From: Gnetum montanum
Taxonomy: Eukaryota; Streptophyta; Gnetopsida; Gnetales; Gnetaceae
Length of the DNA: 64,000 nucleotides
Direction: 5' to 3'
Assembly: GCA_015680685.1 (NCBI GenBank)
Contig: MNCI01022058.1
Span: 45,670 to 109,669, forward strand
Of this stretch, positions 12,681-23,356 are shown piece by piece. A model generated the notes under the pieces. That model was not told the origin of the DNA. It was given only the letters and a program-made list of their open reading frames with translations, and did no database searches. The number at the start of each line of letters is the position of its first letter. Position 1 is the stretch's first letter. Both the position numbers and the translations under genes were made by a program.

Positions 12681-13090
12681 TACAAGAACCCAATTGGTCT
12701 AGAGCTTTTCATATCATGAAAAATGTGTCTAATTATGCATTGGGAGCCATGCTTACACAGTTGAATGACTAGAGATGTCCATATTATATCCACTGTGCAA
12801 GTTGAAGCATTGTGGGTGCTCAGCTCAACTACACCACCATCAAAAAGGAATTAATGGGGGTGGTGTTCGCCTTGGACAAATTCTAACACTATGTGCTCAA
12901 GTACAAGGTGTTTGTACATACTGACCATAGCTCCATTCGGTTCCTAATGAAAAAACCAACAGTGAGTCCTCGTATCATACGGTGGCTGGTGATCCTTCAG
13001 GAATTTGACCTTACTATGATAGACAGGAAGGGAATCGAGAATGTGGTTTCTGAGCACTTATCTTAGTTATGATGGGATGGCATAGAGGAG
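12681..13090 (+). pseudogene. pol (RH): Element B RNase H pseudogene
   Basis: Ty3-type RNase H with NVSNYALGAMLTQ (the usual TDAS start is altered), AQLNYTTIKKELMGVVFALD, YKVFVHTDHSSIRFLMKK, IIRWLVILQEFDLTMIDRKG and ENVVSEHLS. It degrades the RNA template strand during reverse transcription. There is no second, archaeal-type RNase H before integrase, which argues against the Tat lineage. Single stops occur at a Tyr/Gln/Arg position or two. Confidence 0.75.
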
Positions 13091-14450
13091 GAGGAGCCAC
13101 TCTTCGATCAATTTCTAGATGAACTCCTCTTCGCAGACGCAATCGATGAGCAGAGGCCCACCGGATCAACATGGTTCAACAACATCCTCACTTATCTCTC
13201 AACACAAGAATTACCAAAAGAGTGGAACCATAAAAAGAAATAGTAGTTTCTTCACAAGGCCAAGAACTTCATGGAAATCAACAGGCATCTTTACAAGGTG
13301 TGTGCGAATGGCTTGGTTCGATGGTGCATCCCTGATGTGGATACACTGCGTGTCCTCCAGGATGCTCACGAGGGCCTTTGTGGGGGTCACTATGTTGGAC
13401 GATGCATGGTCATTAAGATCTTTCTTGCGTAATATTACTGGCCCATACTCTTCAAAGATGCACAATGATTCACTCGCTCTTGTGAACGATGTCAGATAGA
13501 TGGTGGGATGACCGCACAAATGGAGGGCCCCCAACAGTGGATCCAACCACTGGAACCCTTCGATATTTGGGGCATCGACTTCATGGGTCCTATCACACCC
13601 ATGTCCAATGGGAATGTGTACATGATCGTCACTATAGACTATTGTACTAAGTGGGTAGAGGCAACAGCCATCACCGACTGTTCCTCAAACACAACCGCAT
13701 GGTTTTTCCAACAACAAATCATGAACAGGTTTGGGGTGCCACGTGCGCTCATTTCGGACAAAGGAACTCATTTCATGGGCACTACTTTTCATAAAATTAT
13801 GCAACACTTGGGGGTCGAACATAAATTTACAACACCTTATCACCCCCAAGCCAATGAGCAAGCTAAACTCACAAATAGGAAGATTTCAAGGATCGTAACT
13901 AGGACCATCAGCAGATATAGGAGGGATTGGAGCATAAAACTTAACGATGCCCTCTAGGCCTACCACTCCACGTGGAAAATTCCTATAGGCTACTCTCCTT
14001 ACAAGTTAGTGTACGGGAAACTACCAAAACTTCCAATTCAGGTCAAAATCTGAACACTATCTACTGCCAGTGACTTGGGTATTGACTTATCACTAGCACA
14101 ATGAGAACGACTCATCAACTTGAAAGTGCTAGATGAGAATTAATTAGTAGCCCTATCATCAAATGAAATCCACAAGGCTTATAATAAAAAACATCATGAT
14201 CTTAGGATTCGAAAGGTAACATTTTGACATGGAGATAAGGTACTCTACTGGAACCCCACACATGTACTACAATGTACTAAGTTTCAAACACTATGGGAGG
14301 GACCTTATATCGTTTCCGAAACCTTTTTGTCCAGCACCTTGCTTATACACAAACCTGAGGATCCCACAAAAACACAGTTAGTCAATACACAATAATTAAA
14401 ACCCTTCCATGAACTCCAAAAAACTAGTGCTACTACCTTCTCATCATGCA
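13091..14450 (+). pseudogene. pol (INT): Element B integrase pseudogene (catalytic Glu replaced by Lys)
   Basis: The zinc-binding HHCC part at about 13350-13500 has DAHEGLCGGHYVGRC and later CERCQ. The core has WGIDFMGP with the first Asp at 13577-13579, LISDKGTHF with the second Asp at 13757-13759, and PYHPQANEQAKLTNR. At the position 35 residues after the second Asp, where GQVE-type sequences have the catalytic Glu, codon 13865-13867 is AAA (Lys). The GPY/F module is visible as LWEGPYIVSETF near 14290, and no chromodomain follows. The integrase is therefore dead at the active site as well as by stops. Confidence 0.8.
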
Positions 14451-14490
14451 GTTGACCTTGTTCCATTTTTTAGATCTCCTCCTCTCAACT

Positions 14491-14506
14491 TAGTCATGGG
14501 GGAGAA
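14491..14506 (+). promoter_or_regulatory. Element B internal polypurine tract
   Basis: TAGTCATGGGGGAGAA lies about 40 bases after the end of pol, roughly 5 kb before the real 3' tract. It is followed by ACACCTTCCATGCTAACC, which is conserved in E (minus, around 53300) and partly in H (47510-47532). Similarity to the 3' tract suggests a second plus-strand primer, like the central tract of some retroviruses; this is inference. Confidence 0.5.
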
Positions 14507-16010
14507 CACCTTCCATGCTAACCAATTCTACTAATCCATCAGTTTCTTTTGCAAGTTTTTATTTTACACCTTTTTGTTTTACAACATCATTCATATGTCT
14601 ACCATTCTTTCTTACTTTTTCCTTCTTTCTTTACTTATTTATTTATTTGGATGCTTATTTTTATCAATTTGTTTGTATTATACTTTTCATTAATAAGCCA
14701 TCTTATTGTCACAGGATGTACTAGTGCGGTTGTTTTTCTTTGCAATGGGTTGCATGCTATGGTCAACCTAATATATTTAGCTCCCGCCTTTGGATTGTTG
14801 TTCTAGGCAGTCATGTAAAACCCTCGTTTCATGTAACAAGCAGTGAGTCCACATCATCCACCCATCCCATGGTCTTCTTTATTTTGGAAACATGCCATCC
14901 CTTTCAATTAAATAAAACTTTAATTAATTCATGACTTGTGTAGTTTTCAGACTTGAGAAGGACCCAATGGGTTGAACAAGGTGTGACTTCAAGGGAATTG
15001 CAACATTCTTCATACTTTTCTATTCCCTTGTATGTGAGCGTGTGTCCTCATGGACTTCTTACCACTCCATATCTTCTCCTAACCAAAAGTCATTTGGCAA
15101 TTTGGCCTTTCATGGTGTGATCCTCAATAAAAAAAAGATGATTCAAAGCACACCCCTTAGCCAAATACATGCAAAAACGCATGGGTCTTTGCATGGTGTG
15201 GTTCCCAGAAAAAAAAATAAACACATGGGAATTCAAAGCATACCCCTTAGACCACCTTTAACGGGCTACATGTACTTGTTATGGGACTTGCTTTGTCCCC
15301 TCTAACTTAGCCCTTTTTCACTTCCTATCGCTCACTCATGTTGGAGTGGTGGTTGTTTGTGGGAGCATTCTTGTGCCTCTAAAGGGATGAACTAGTCTTC
15401 GAATGTTGCTACAAGGGCACTACACATGGTTGGTTTTGGGTCTGGACTAAGGATGAATCCTACTAGGTCACTTAATTACACACTTCACAAGAGATTTCAT
15501 GTGACCAACATTAGGAATTCCATCTCACTCCCTTCTCTCTTCATCATTTGCTTCCCCTTATTCACCTCACTGTCAATTTTATGTCTTAAGTGTCTAACGT
15601 TTTCTGCTTGAACTTCTAATTCTTTGGCTAGTTCTTATGGTTTTGGGTATTAACTCGTAGTCACCATTAATTAACTACAGGGCCCACAGACTCCTGTTTT
15701 AATAATATGCAAGGGCTACTAAGGCTACTACCTACTATGGGGAGGACCCACTTGCATATCCTTTGGTTCCAATTGTTAATTCCTCTTCCCTTGATATGGT
15801 TGGTTGATCATTTATGTGCTCACCATCGCATGGTCCCTCATCCACAAAGTTCCATACTATGACATTCTCCTCATTTCGACTCTCCTTCTACTTATAATCT
15901 TCCTTCCTCTTGCACTCATACTATTCTCTGGTCTCTGAAATCTTGAATCACCCCTGTGTTGTGCTCTAATTCATACCTTTGGAATTTTTCTTCACCAGTC
16001 GACACAGGTC
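14507..16010 (+). other. Element B post-pol non-coding region with conserved blocks
   Basis: No convincing gene. A T-rich tract with TTTTTGTTTTACAAC lies at 14550-14690. It is followed by the AGTGAGTCCACATCATCCA block at 14841 and a GTGACTTCAAGGG block at 14984. Two diverged copies of a CATGGTGTG...AAAAAAA...GATTCAAAGCA motif lie at about 15110-15172 and 15191-15253. The block CAAGGGCTACTAAGGC...GGGGAGGACCCACTTGC is at 15709-15757. The same blocks in the same order occur in A, E and H, so the region is conserved although it does not code; the last part may be an intron. Confidence 0.6.
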
Positions 16011-16019
16011 AACAATCAA

Positions 16020-16125
16020 AACACAACTGCATCAACTAGGCCCCGTATATGCAACCCCCTACATTAATGTAGCCTCGTCTACGCAGCCCCATTGATGCAT
16101 GACAAAAATGCTATATATACCCACG
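16020..16125 (+). promoter_or_regulatory. Element B U3-like dyad module with TATA-like box upstream of ORF3
   Basis: Short motifs GCATCAACTAGGCCCC, CATTAATGTAGCCTCG and CCATTGATGCATGAC resemble units in the LTR of the same element (CGTCAACTGGGCC, GTTAATGTGGCC, GTTGATGTGACC). They are followed by GCTATATATACCCACG, placed as the TATA box is placed in the LTR. It lies about 450 bases before the ORF3 ATG. I infer an internal promoter or regulatory copy for ORF3. Confidence 0.45.
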
Positions 16126-16284
16126 TTGTGCCTTTGAATTTTGTCCATTTATACAAAAAGCTAGGGGAGCTTTTCCATTTTTTCTGCACCACCACTTCTT
16201 TCTGAGAACAACATGCTTCCACTGCGTGTCCCAATTCAATCATTCTTTCAACCCTTTAGCAACCAAAGGTATGCTCTTCATCGT

Positions 16285-16315
16285 GGGGGGGGGGGGGGGG
16301 GGGGGGGGNGGGGGG
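16285..16315 (+). repeat. G homopolymer with an ambiguous base
   Basis: A run of 31 positions, all G except N at 16309, follows CTTCATCGT. The sequence before the run resembles polypurine tracts of the family (ATCGTGGGGG at 19594), so it may be an expanded or badly sequenced purine tract. Its true length is uncertain. Confidence 0.8.
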
Positions 16316-16539
16316 TGAGGTCTCTAGTTATTATTATAATTGTTATTATAATTATCAACGACTTAACACCTGTTAGGGGACAAACAAGAAAAAACAAAAC
16401 AACACTATAAATTGCAACTCATGTCTTATTGTTTTTTCTAACCCCTTAATTATACTCCGGGGAACTTAATAGGATGCACATGTCATTTTCATGGCTTGGT
16501 CAAAATGAGAAGGTGTATGATTGCCATTTTCAACAACTT

Positions 16540-16578
16540 ATACACACATTTTAATTCATGGTTATGCTGTGACTATAG
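16540..16578 (+). promoter_or_regulatory. Element B ORF3 splice-acceptor-like site
   Basis: GCTGTGACTATAG ends in AG at 16577-16578, immediately before the ATG of ORF3. The same placement (AG directly against ATGG) is seen in H and E, and with AG changed to AA in A. I infer that ORF3 is translated from a spliced RNA, as known for env-like genes of some plant gypsy elements. Confidence 0.4.
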
Positions 16579-19390
16579 ATGGCACCCAAACCGAGGCATC
16601 CAAGGGGAGAAGGACCATCCTAACGAATGGACAAGTGATCAAGAATGGGAAGAGGACAAGGCGCACAACCTCCAAAGCATGCGGAGGGCTCACACACAAC
16701 TGGCCCCCTCTGCGAAGAACCTAACATGGAATCTATTCATCAGATTCCTAAAGTGGACATCCCTGGCAAACATGGCTTGAGGTCACCCTGACCCAAGCTT
16801 GTATTGATGTTATTAAGCCAAGGGAGCTGCAATGAATGGTCCTTTAGCAGTTGAACTTCAGACCATTTCTAGAGAATGCACTAGAGGAAGTCAAAACCCA
16901 ATTGCAAAATTCTCCTACGTGACCAATCATCACCTCTACTGGTGAATGGTACCTAGGTGAATCTTACCTCTTCTGGAAAAATCAACAACTAGGGTTTAAA
17001 GTAAGAATTAAAGACATTCATGTCTCTTACTCTACTAAAGCAATTGCACAAGCTCTAGGGTTGCCAGAGATCAAAGCTGATGTGGCAGAGATTCCTAAAC
17101 AAGCATATTCTAAGGTAAAAGGGGAGTGGATCAAGTAGTGTTATGGGGTAGAACGTAAAGAGTTTGGCACCCTAACCATTGTAGAGAGGATTTATTAAAA
17201 CATCATGTATTACCACTTGAATCCAACGGTAAGACCCAGCAAGATCATGGCCTTCTCTGCTTGTGCATGTGCCACTCTGCATGGAAAGTTCCCCATCAAA
17301 CTTCCATAGTTATTGTTCTTGGAGATTGAGAAGAGATTTGCTGAAAATGAATGTGGAAGGTGAGCTCTACGCTTTCCATGTCTAATCAAAAAATTATGTA
17401 AATGGGCAGGGATAGCATGATACGTCAATGACACACTTCATCATGCCCTAATTGCCTCATGGTGAGAGATGATGAAGGACAAGACTCTAGCCACAACACA
17501 ACTCAAGGAAGAGCAGCAACCACCTCCATCACCTACACAAGCAACAAGGTCGGTCTCACTGATAATCGAAAAACACATACACGAGATCCAACAATTGCTC
17601 TTGAGCTAAAAGGAGTGATCAGTAGGAACTGGTGGAGGAGAAGACCCTTCAGTCTATTGCCCGACAATGAGCCACCTTGAGCAAGTGGCTCAATCAGTGA
17701 GTCTGCTAGAGAGAGCAGGGTCGATGTTTTCTATCACTCAAGCACAAGTACCTGCTAGAACTGATCCTAGTGTCCAAGAAGTAACAGTGTCCACCCAACA
17801 GTTATTTCCTGAAATTTCAATAAATGTCGCTACTTTTTCAGTGCGCTTGGAGGATGGTAAGGGGGAAACTATCCTAGTAATGCAACACCAGGGATAAGAA
17901 GTTGCAATTAAAGTGGTTGATGACACAAGTGCTATGACACTTAATGCACCTACGGCTCTTATACCAAATGTACATGGACTTGAAGATGTACATATGTCCG
18001 CAGGAACTTCATGTATTAGGATCAACACAGCACAACATGAAGAGTTGTTGGACCTATTGGTGGGAATTAGGCAACCACTTTTCAATGCCTTTGATCTTTT
18101 GGATAACATTACTGCAACCTAGTCGGAGCTGCTTTCAGCAAGTGGAAAGTGCCTCATCTTGGAGGGGTAACTTGAAGTGGCACAAGCAGATCATCAATGC
18201 TTGACTATGGAGGTTGCCCAATTAAGGGCCCAACTTACTGATCTATCTCTTCTCAACCATGAACTCACCAAGGATGAAGCTTTTCAACAACTTCAAACCA
18301 AACTTTAGAAGGTTGAGGATGAGTGGGAGACGGTAATCTTTGACAAGTTTTTAATAGATGCTCATGCTTACCATCTAAACAAGGACTTGGTAGAGGTTCA
18401 CGAAGAGAATGTCAAGCTGACCACAGAAGTTCATCACTTGTGCAAGGTTGATGTGGAGAATCAACACATGAAAAACTTTATCCATCAATAGTAGGAGGAG
18501 CTAGCTAGGATAAACACTGATGTGAGGAGATTGGCAACTAAAAATCATAATCTGTCTATGGAGGAAGTTCGAGCCTTGCGACAAAAATCAACAATTGAAA
18601 TCACCACTTGGAAAAATGAAGCCCTTAAGTTTGAATGAGTTAAAAATCACTATAGGGACGAAGTGGGATAACAAAAGGAGGTCAATGAAAAAGAGTCTCA
18701 AGTCACAAAGGCTAAAATGAACCAAGCACTCCAATAGCTTAAGGAAGAAGGTGAGGTGTGGCAACCCATCTTCGATGCGTTGAACGCCTACAATCAAGTT
18801 GAGATCCATCTCAAGGAGCTACAGATTAAAGAGATGACGAAGTACATGGAGTTAGCCAATCTTCGTTATGCAAACCTAGCAATGTTAACAGCTGCAAGGC
18901 CATAGTAAGACCTAGAGAAGCAAGTGGCCACCTCGTATTCTTTGCACTCGAAGGGCATAAAGGGACAAAGCAAAAGCTAGAAAAAGCCAATGTAGAACTC
19001 GAAGTTCTTTGCACTCGTTTTGAAGGACAACATGCGGTTGTGGAAAACTTGGCCTGATGAATGAACAACTACTAGTAGCTGCAAACATGAATCAGAGGGT
19101 TCAACATCGAATGAAAGTAATTCATTGCTTAGTTCATCAATTTGAAGGAACTTTTTCCTGCACTTTCATGTCCTTAGGATGTTCCTATTCCGGCACACAT
19201 TGGTGAAGCTACCTAGATAGTGAACGATCCTAGAAGCAAAGAAGATAAAATGAGGGCATTATTGAAGGCTTTTTGATTACCTCCAAAAGTTGCAGTTGTT
19301 GCAAGGCAATCATTATCAATTCCACAAAAACCACATGTGCCAAAAGCTGGTGAAGGCCTATCAGAGCCACTACCACCAGGGATGGTATGA
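16579..19390 (+). pseudogene. Element B ORF3: plant-transposon-like N-terminal domain plus coiled coil
   Basis: Begins MAPKPRHP and, through frameshifts, runs to LPPGMV at 19388. The N-terminal domain (about 16800-17460) has GEWYLGESYLFWKNQQLGFK, VSYSTKAIAQALGLP, YYHLNPTVRPSKIMAF and LRFPCLIKKLCKWAG; this order resembles the 'putative plant transposon protein' family, judged from memory. A linker rich in Gln/Pro/Thr follows. The second half has MSHLEQVAQSVSLLERAGS, LVMQHQG and a long Glu/Lys/Leu-rich coiled coil at 18130-18900. The C-terminus has YMELANLRYANLAMLTAARP and DPRSKEDKM. There is no signal peptide or clear membrane segment, so it is not a typical env. Function unknown. Homologues are in A and H. 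Confidence 0.65.
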
Positions 19391-19593
19391 CCTTCTCTAG
19401 CAACTTTAGCGTTTTTTTGGTAGGGTGTTCAATTTTGTCTTTGAACACCACAATTTTGTAGTTTATTTTTTTTGTACACCCATGCACTTAGTATGTTAAT
19501 AGATTTAGTGTATGTAAATATGTTTCATTGTATGTTTAGTTAATATCTTCATACCTTCCAAGTTGTAATAAACTCAAGGACAAGTTTTCAATC

Positions 19594-19606
19594 AATCGTG
19601 GGGGTA
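19594..19606 (+). promoter_or_regulatory. Element B 3' polypurine tract
   Basis: AATCGTGGGGGTA directly precedes the 3' LTR start TGATGAAG. It is the plus-strand primer site of the element, with the same GGGGGTA end as A, E and H. Confidence 0.8.
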
Positions 19607-20532
19607 TGATGAAGTGTTCGGTTGATACATCAAATGGGCCACGTTAACAGAGCCTTGTTGACATGGTCGCATTGATGTGACTCCATTGACATATCCATCC
19701 ATGTGTTGATGCGACTGCGTTAATGTAGAGTTTGTCTTTTGCTATAAATATGCATGCACCCGCAGCATTTATGGCATCTTATGCAGTCGTCATAGCAAAA
19801 CTCTTGTAGTTTGTTCCTGTAGAAGTTAGAATATTTTTACAAGTGCCCATAGCAGGTGTGAGAAAGGTGTATAACTCTTTATTCGAGTGCTAATGTACCT
19901 GAGCCCATTGGTGTGACTGGCAATAAAGATAAGCTTTTTGAGCATTCCTTGCAGCATTTGGATTTAATCACTTAAGCATTTTAATAGTTTAATGTTTCCA
20001 CACTTTAATAATTTCAAAAGCTTTTATTGTTATNGAAGATTTGTGTAATCTAGGATTATTCTACCCTATTGCTTAACTCTCNGTTTCATATTTTATGAGA
20101 ACCATAGGCACAACCATCTCGAACATAAATTAGACACTTGGTAACCTAGTAACGCTTAACATCTGGTAACCCAGCAGTGGTTAGGGTATGGTCAGAATGT
20201 GCATGGAAGATGGGATCAGTTGCTTATGCTAGGGAGAGTTAAGCAATAGGGTAGAATAATCCTAGATTACACAAATCTTATTTCCTTACAATTAAAGAAC
20301 TAGAATTTAAAAGATAAAAATAAAACCAATAAAAATCATTTACCTCAATCTCACTTAACCATCGCTTTAGAACACCACAAGTGAGGTTGGGAACACAACG
20401 ACTACTCTAACCAAGTCTTGCTAGCTAGCGTGTGGTGTATGCAAGTGCTCACAGTCTACGGAATTTGACCAAGTTGTGCATGAACACCCATGATTTGTAT
20501 GGTTGGGCGTAGGGGTACCTCACCACTCATCA
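19607..20532 (+). repeat. Element B 3' LTR
   Basis: Second LTR of B, ending ACTCATCA and followed by the right GTTAT duplication. It contains the dyad U3 motifs, TATA box GCTATAAATATGCATG near 19742, and AATAAAGATAAGC near 19922 as the likely poly(A) signal. Positions 20034-20082 carry an extra block bounded by N bases that is absent from the 5' copy and looks like an assembly error. Confidence 0.85.
20034..20082. other. Probable assembly artefact inside element B 3' LTR
   Basis: The segment between N at 20034 and N at 20082 is the exact reverse complement of 20235-20279, about 200 bases downstream. The 5' LTR lacks it, reading GTTATCATTTTACAATT across the same place. The N bases at both junctions point to a join of a reverse-oriented read end. 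Confidence 0.85.
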
Positions 20533-20722
20533 GTTATACAAGGGCATTAAGGGCTAGAACCTACTTTGGGAAGGATCCACTTGTATAACTATTGTATCTT
20601 ATACTTGCCAAGTGATTCCACATGATCTTGACCTTCCACCATCAAAAAATGTCAATAAATACTTTCCATATCATTTAAACTATCCATTCTCACGACACAA
20701 ATTCATTACTCTTCTTATCCAT
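20533..20722 (+). other. Element A remnant between insertions B and G
   Basis: Starts with the GTTAT duplication and the conserved block ACAAGGGCATTAAGGGC...GAAGGATCCACTTGT shared with the post-pol region of B, E and H. It ends with TCCAT, the left duplication of G. It is non-coding and proves that B sits inside A. Confidence 0.75.
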
Positions 20723-21623
20723 TGACAAGCCAGGAAAAATTCAGTGTTGGATTCCTTTAATCTTTATCTTCATTTCCTTCATTGTAGTAATTTTCACCTT
20801 GTCTATGACTAACTCGTGAGTCATATCCCTTGGAGGAATGATTTAAAGTTAAAAGATCATTAAGACATAAAACCAATGATTAGATCTAGATTCAATTAAG
20901 AACACCACACTTACAGCTATCACCCATAAGTAAAATCAATAATATTCATTGTAACTTATAACATTAAGTTCAAAGATGAATACAATTAATTAAACCAAAT
21001 TTAATTTAAATAAATTTATGAGAAATATGAAAGATTACAAAGGAGACATCACCTTATTTGTAACCCTGCTCTATTGTCTCTGTAGTGCAACAACTTCACA
21101 ATCTTAAAACATTGTTGGTTGTTAATTGCCACAAAGCATCAACACTCTTCCTTTACAATTTTGTGTGCAAACAAAAATTCTAATTTGGTGTGGTTCTCTT
21201 AAGAGTATCCTCTCTCTATTTCTTCATATCCCTTTTCCTATTCCTTTGCCCCCACCCCCTCCCCCCCAGACCCCCCCTTTTCTGTTGCATCTAGCCAAAA
21301 ACTTTATAAGGACTAGTCTGGCACAAGAGGAGCCACCACCTATGTATAATGGCTATGGCAATTACACTATAGTATAAATCAAGGTATTGTATTCTTCAAC
21401 TGCCACCACATGGTTGCCACGCAACAAAACCTACACCTCTAGTTCAAGTCTTTAGTACATAAAACCTAATAAATTAATAATAATAAAATAATAATAAACT
21501 AATACTCATCACTATAATAAAATATAATAAACTAAAAACATCAAAATAACTAAATTAAATACTAATTAAATAATTAACAATATGTAATTAAGATTTAAAA
21601 ACTATGAATTTTGGGGTTTAACA
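20723..21623 (-). repeat. Element G 3' LTR
   Basis: Aligns with 29221-30291 over most of its length; shared stretches include TTTAATCTTTATCTT near the plus-strand start and AATTTTGGGGTTTAACA at the end. It is about 170 bases shorter than the other copy: the part corresponding to 29640-30000 is reduced here to a C-rich low-complexity run at about 21250-21290 and little else. Confidence 0.85.
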
Positions 21624-23350
21624 CTATCCCCGACTAGCCTTTAGCTAGTGCTTGGCCATAAAGGTGAAAATAAAATAAAATAAAACATTAATAGATGTAT
21701 AAGAAATAGAATTATTCCAAGATATTGTTTTAGGCATTCAAAATTTAACATATTGGAAACATATAGACATTTAACAAGAAAACAAGTAAAAAAAAATTTG
21801 TCTATTGCCTAAATGTCGAAATATTTATTTACTGATTATACCTATTCCTCTGTTGATGATAAATTTTTATTCTTGGATATGAGTTCACATATAACTCAGT
21901 TAGGAAGGTCCTAACTAGGATTAATTGGACTTAACCTTGCCTCACAAGGTTTGCTTCGTTAGGTGCAAAAATGTCTTATAAATTCAAGTTTTAAACCTTT
22001 CCTATGATTCAAGTATCTGAGGTGCATTACTTACATTTAGCTCATTTCCTAACTTTATCTTGGCTCAACTTCCAAGTTGTTATACCCTACTATCATATCC
22101 TTTACTAATTGGTTATCCCCTCTTCCTAATTAAGCTAAGGTATATAACATACCTAGGTTAATTAGCAAATATAAATTATTAAAAAGAGATATGCTCAAAG
22201 GATATGTCAAAAGCAAAAGTTTCCCTAGGCTTTATATATCCAGACTAAGAGAAAACCAAAGGTAATGGGTGAGTGAGTGTTAATATCCATCATTGGCTAG
22301 CATAGTAGGGATCTCAACCACTAACGCCTACAGAAGACATGATGGGAAACATAAAGAAAACACATGCACAAAAGTACCACTAGTCAGAGAGATGACCATG
22401 CAAGAGAAAATAGAAAGATAACATAACAAAAATGAAAAAGAGGAATAGAAAACAGTAAAAACTAGGAATAAAAAGCAAAAAGAACAATAATCTAAGAAAT
22501 AAAAAAAAACAAAAGCAAAATAACTAAATAACAGAGTAAGAGGAATGATTAAAAGTGAAGGTGCTCATTAAAATATCGACTATGAAGGAGTCACTCCTTT
22601 GCTACTAGTGTTATACCCTAGTTCTAAGGTAGTGGTACCCTAATTTGATTGGTAATTGTTGCCTATCCCTTAAACACTATACTTACAAAAGGAGGTTCTT
22701 GTAGGATGCTTAAAATTATAAACTTGAAGCATTACCCCAACTGTAAAGTTCTTGTGGGAGCGGGGCTCAACTCATGATTGAAGGTTCTTGCAGGTCATTT
22801 TTTTAATTTTTATTTCTTACTTTTTTCTTCTTTCTTTTCTCTCTTCTTTTCTAAATTTATTTTTCATAAGAAATTTAATATCTGATCAACTTCAACCATG
22901 AGGCTCTTGTGGGAGCTAATTTCATTTTGTAAGGGTTGCTCACATAGCTTGATATTGATAGATGTCTTTTGCTACCAAAGAAACTAAGTCCAATATAACA
23001 TACCCTTTCCACCTTAGTGACTTATCTAATCAGGTATTTAATAGAAACTAAACATTAATAAGCATTACCCTAAACTAAGCTATTTAGCCACCTTGACTTA
23101 TGAAACTTGTACTTAAAGAATATTGTTGAAAAACAATAAATTTTATTATGTGTAAGATAGTTATTAATCTAAGGCTCACCCTTAGTTGTATTTTTGGTTT
23201 AAACCTACTTATCTCAAGGTAGGAGTTGTTCTTCTCCCTTGCATCCTAGACATGATGCTACTAAATTCTTTATAGTCTCAACTAACAATAGAATTTTCTA
23301 TTTCCCTCTACATTTTTCAATGTAAAAGTTGTAGACTATAAATACTAATT
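21624..23350 (-). other. Element G non-coding region between integrase and 3' LTR
   Basis: AT-rich, with no open frame that I can support. CTATCCCCGACTAG next to the LTR gives a weak purine tract (GTCGGGGATAG) on the minus strand, the likely plus-strand primer. GGTTCTTGTAGG-like phrases recur at 22694, 22747 and 22784, suggesting short diverged repeats. Athila elements may carry an env-like ORF here; I see none. Confidence 0.5.
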
Positions 23351-23356
23351 TATAGT

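Larger units (their letters stand above)
7451..20532 (+). mobile_element. Element B: nearly full-length OTA-type Ty3/gypsy retrotransposon with ORF3
   Basis: About 13.1 kb, bounded by LTRs starting TGATGAAGTGTT and flanked by perfect GTTAT duplications (7446-7450 and 20533-20537). The order is 5' LTR, gag, protease, RT, RNase H, integrase, internal polypurine tract, about 2 kb non-coding, U3-like module, ORF3, 3' polypurine tract, 3' LTR. Single RNase H of the gypsy type, no chromodomain and FMDD in RT place it in the Athila/Tat group, nearer Athila because no second RNase H is visible. It is inserted in the post-pol region of element A in the same orientation. Primer site and gag start are deleted, and integrase lacks its catalytic Glu. 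Confidence 0.9.

Noticed and set aside
13119-13499. 126-residue ORF overlapping the RNase H-integrase junction of B
   Set aside because: The true frame there reads the integrase zinc-binding part; this frame is a shadow that is also present, equally meaningless, in D at 60446-60685.
16213-16410. ORF with a poly-Gly run
   Set aside because: The Gly run is only the G homopolymer with an N; the flanking frame is not conserved in other copies.
21126-21377. ORF with a poly-Pro stretch at 21240-21290
   Set aside because: It lies wholly in the G LTR over a C-rich low-complexity run and is not open in the other LTR copy.
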